From Candidatus Saccharibacteria bacterium UBA1103 (GTDB lineage Bacteria > Patescibacteriota > Saccharimonadia > Saccharimonadales > Saccharimonadaceae), in the NCBI GenBank assembly GCA_905373275.1, contig CAJPSI010000010.1, forward strand, positions 1-15,831: a stretch of DNA of 15,831 nt, read 5' to 3'. The notes under the pieces are model-generated. The model was not told the origin of the DNA. It saw only the letters and a program-made list of their open reading frames with translations, and searched no databases. A program made the position numbers and the translations under genes. Positions within the stretch are counted from its first letter, which is position 1. Every line of letters begins with the position of its first letter. This document shows, one piece after another, positions 13,669-15,831 of the stretch.

Positions 13669-15830
13669 TTCTTGGCTAACTCCAAGGTCTTAGACATCGT
13701 CTGGGTGTAGTAACCTTCGTCTCGAACGGTAGTACTGATATTAACCGAGCCGGATAAGTCGTTGATCGTTGCATCCCACGAGCCGGTATCGCCAACATTG
13801 GCATCGTAAGTATTGCCATTGACGCTGATAGTGACAGCAGTGATGGGGTGAGTGCCGGCCTTAGCTAAGACAGAGACGATGTATTTACCGGAGCCGGCAT
13901 CCTTAGTGGCGGTGATGTCTGAGATAAATGGAGCAACATCACTACAATGGTGATAGTTGTCGTATGAATTAATATCATAGCCGTTAGGCGGCGTCAAGGT
14001 GGTAGTGCGTGAGATCGGGTCAGTTACTCTGATCACATCAATGGTCTCCTTGGCTCCCTCGGGGGTACACTCGGTGGTACGACGCTTAGTGACTCGGTCA
14101 AAGGTCATCTTGATGGTGTCGCTAGTCTTGCTTTTCTTGTTGTACCAAGAGGGGTAGATATCTTTAGCGCCATTAAGAAGCAGAGTTTGTATGCCGTTTG
14201 GTCGGGTGAACCAATCGCCCGGCTTCCAGGCACCGTCGGCTCGGAAGATATTATGGTAGACGTTGCTGGTGATATCTGATACGATTCGTCCCAGACTGGC
14301 TCCATCGCCGCCTCGCAGTGCCTTGGGAACATGATTGCCGGTCCAGACGGCCAGGGTAGCCTTAGGGGTGTAGCTCATCATCCAGAGATCCTTCGGGTAG
14401 TAGCCAAGGTTAGAGGTACCGGTCTTAGTAGCGGTCTTAATGCCGTTAACGTAGAAGCCTTGTGGTCGCCAGCCAAAGGTAGCTACTCTAGCCGAATCAT
14501 CGCTCAGGATATCAGAAATGATGTATGAGGTCTGACTATCCATCACTTTAGTACCGTCACCATCCTTCCATTCATAGAGCTTTTCCTTTTGTGAGTTGGT
14601 CACCTCGATGACGGTCTCGTAGGGCTTGTAGACACCGCCTCGAGCAATCGTAGCGAAGGCGTTGGCATGCTCAACCTGCTTGGCGCCACAGCCACCGATA
14701 GCCGAAGCGAGACCGGCATTAGTATCAGAACCGTCAGTACAGTAGCTAGCGTCACCGGCGGAGCGGATGAACTTCTGGGTGGCTTCAACGCCATTAAGCG
14801 ACATCGCCTTGATGGCCGGCACATTGCGAGAGCCGGCTAGGCTTTGGCGGATGGGAATATTACCCCTAAAGCGTCGATCGGCATTTTGGACTGACGTACC
14901 ATCAGAAGTACGATAAACACTCTGGGGAATGGGGGTATCGGGGATGATCGATCCGGCACCGTAAGTGCCGTTCTTATTATTCTGATTGTCGATGAGAGCG
15001 GCGTAAACTAGCGGCTTGACGCTGGAGCCGGGCTGGATAAATGAGGTGGCGGCATTAACTGCACCGTAACCGGGGAAGTTGTAATTGCGACTGCCCATTA
15101 CTCCAAGGATTTGCCCGGTTTGATTGTCAATCATAGTAAATGAGGCGTTGTCAAAGCCGTAGCTGCGGGGCAGCCAGGACAGATTACCCTCAAATAACTT
15201 GGTCATCTCGCCCTCCAATACGCCTTGGACTCGCATGTCCAGAGTCGTCTTGATCGTCAGTCCACCCTGCCCCATGACTTTGGCGCCTAGCTTATCGGTC
15301 AGCTCGTCTTTGACCATCTGGATGAAGTGGGGCGCTTTGGCACCACTAAGCTGATTATCGGCCGGCTTGACCTTGTCCAGTACGGCGACTTTCTTGGCAG
15401 CCTCACCGTCCGCCTTGGAGATGAAGCCTTGCTCCATCATGTAGTTGATAACGGTCTTCTGGCGCTCTAGGAGCTGAGCATTACCGTCGGTGTTATAGGG
15501 GTTAAATAGGGTCGGTGACTGCGGGATAGATGCTAGCAGAGCGGCTTCGTCGATGGTCAGATCTTTGGCGGATTTACCGAAGTAGGTCTGGCTGGCTGAT
15601 TCGACACCATTGCGACGTCCACCATAGGGCGACTCGTTGAGATACATGGTCAAGATCTGGTCTTTGCTGTAGATCCGCTCCGCTTCAGTCGCCAGGATTG
15701 CTTCCTTGATCTTGCGGGGGATGCCGGAAATGCCACGGTCGCCCGCTTCGTCTTCAAAGAAAACCTGCTTGACCAGCTGCTGGGTCAGTGTTGAGCCGCC
15801 CTGGGTCGAGCCTCGACGAAAGACATTATT
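13665..15830 (-). CDS. Class A penicillin-binding protein (GT51 transglycosylase-transpeptidase), 5' end outside the window
   Basis: This bifunctional enzyme polymerises and cross-links peptidoglycan on the outer face of the membrane. The frame is open to the window edge: the codons before 15653 encode RRGSTQGGSTLTQQLVKQVF and then KIKEAILATEAERIYSKDQI, core GT51 motifs, so the ATG at 15653 is internal (ILTMYLNESPYGG). The visible part lacks the membrane anchor and the first GT51 motif with its catalytic Glu. The transpeptidase has SSVK (catalytic Ser codon 15026-15024), SRN (near 14830) and KTGT (near 14425). After it come about 150 residues with a linker holding two Cys (ECTPEG and HHCSD, possibly a disulfide) and a C-terminal beta-rich domain, likely Ig-like and surface-exposed. 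The downstream membrane protein gene overlaps by four bases. The presence of this enzyme fits a bacterium making its own walled envelope. Confidence 0.95.
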   Translation of the reverse strand, partial: NNVFRRGSTQGGSTLTQQLVKQVFFEDEAGDRGISGIPRKIKEAILATEAERIYSKDQILTMYLNESPYGGRRNGVESASQTYFGKSAKDLTIDEAALLASIPQSPTLFNPYNTDGNAQLLERQKTVINYMMEQGFISKADGEAAKKVAVLDKVKPADNQLSGAKAPHFIQMVKDELTDKLGAKVMGQGGLTIKTTLDMRVQGVLEGEMTKLFEGNLSWLPRSYGFDNASFTMIDNQTGQILGVMGSRNYNFPGYGAVNAATSFIQPGSSVKPLVYAALIDNQNNKNGTYGAGSIIPDTPIPQSVYRTSDGTSVQNADRRFRGNIPIRQSLAGSRNVPAIKAMSLNGVEATQKFIRSAGDASYCTDGSDTNAGLASAIGGCGAKQVEHANAFATIARGGVYKPYETVIEVTNSQKEKLYEWKDGDGTKVMDSQTSYIISDILSDDSARVATFGWRPQGFYVNGIKTATKTGTSNLGYYPKDLWMMSYTPKATLAVWTGNHVPKALRGGDGASLGRIVSDITSNVYHNIFRADGAWKPGDWFTRPNGIQTLLLNGAKDIYPSWYNKKSKTSDTIKMTFDRVTKRRTTECTPEGAKETIDVIRVTDPISRTTTLTPPNGYDINSYDNYHHCSDVAPFISDITATKDAGSGKYIVSVLAKAGTHPITAVTISVNGNTYDANVGDTGSWDATINDLSGSVNISTTVRDEGYYTQTMSKTLELAKK

Positions 15831-15831
15831 A

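Noticed and set aside
13665..15653. ATG at 15653 as the start of the penicillin-binding protein
   Set aside because: It lies inside the GT51 motif ILTMYLNESPYGG, and the upstream codons encode further GT51 sequence to the window edge.
1..15831. Recoding of TGA (as in Gracilibacteria/Absconditabacteria)
   Set aside because: TGA closes clpC and the PBP gene at the expected protein ends, and no conserved domain is interrupted by an in-frame TGA.
1..15831. CRISPR array, tRNA or rRNA genes, transposon ends, attachment sites
   Set aside because: No regularly spaced direct repeats, no cloverleaf with a T-loop GTTC motif, and no transposase or flanking terminal repeats were seen, including around the giant gene.

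Overview
The window reads as chromosomal DNA from a small-genome bacterium of the Candidate Phyla Radiation, most likely a Saccharibacterium (TM7) or close relative. This placement is an inference from protein character and gene set (VanZ-RDD, CIRCE-controlled ClpC, RadA, a YacL-like PIN-TRAM protein, a class A PBP); no rRNA gene is present to settle it. TGA ends clpC and the PBP gene, so TGA is a stop here and the TGA-recoding groups (Gracilibacteria, Absconditabacteria) are excluded.

Layout on the + strand: a 5'-truncated VanZ-RDD membrane protein (to 827); a promoter and terminator-like hairpin leading into nusA (922-1962); a perfect CIRCE operator (1968-1994) in front of clpC (2012-4498); radA (4509-5855), 10 nt after clpC; a 1702-residue protein (5882-10990); a 434-nt stretch without a protein gene that holds a highly self-complementary RNA-like element (about 11098-11331); and a PIN-TRAM gene (11425-12384). 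On the - strand, converging on it with 3 nt between stop codons, are a polytopic membrane protein (13668-12388) and, upstream of it with an ATGA overlap, a class A penicillin-binding protein whose N-terminus runs off the window (13665-15831).

clpC-radA-PIN/TRAM is the core of the Firmicutes block clpC-radA-disA-yacL. Here disA is not present, and the large protein plus the structured RNA occupy its slot. The large protein ends in a recognisable class I nucleotidyltransferase (GS motif, DxD, third Asp, and a helix segment like that of archaeal CCA-adding enzymes). Ahead of this is a segment that may be an ADP-ribosyltransferase-like domain, and before that a long, repeat-containing, mostly helical region. 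G/C skew on the coding strand inverts near 8.65 kb inside this one reading frame, suggesting a composite origin.

The stress and processing genes look conventional. The parts that deserve attention are the giant nucleotidyltransferase protein, the adjacent structured RNA, and regulation in the leaders (a hairpin in the nusA leader, CIRCE within the clpC promoter, and four putative promoters that all carry a TGn extended -10, two of them giving nearly leaderless mRNAs).
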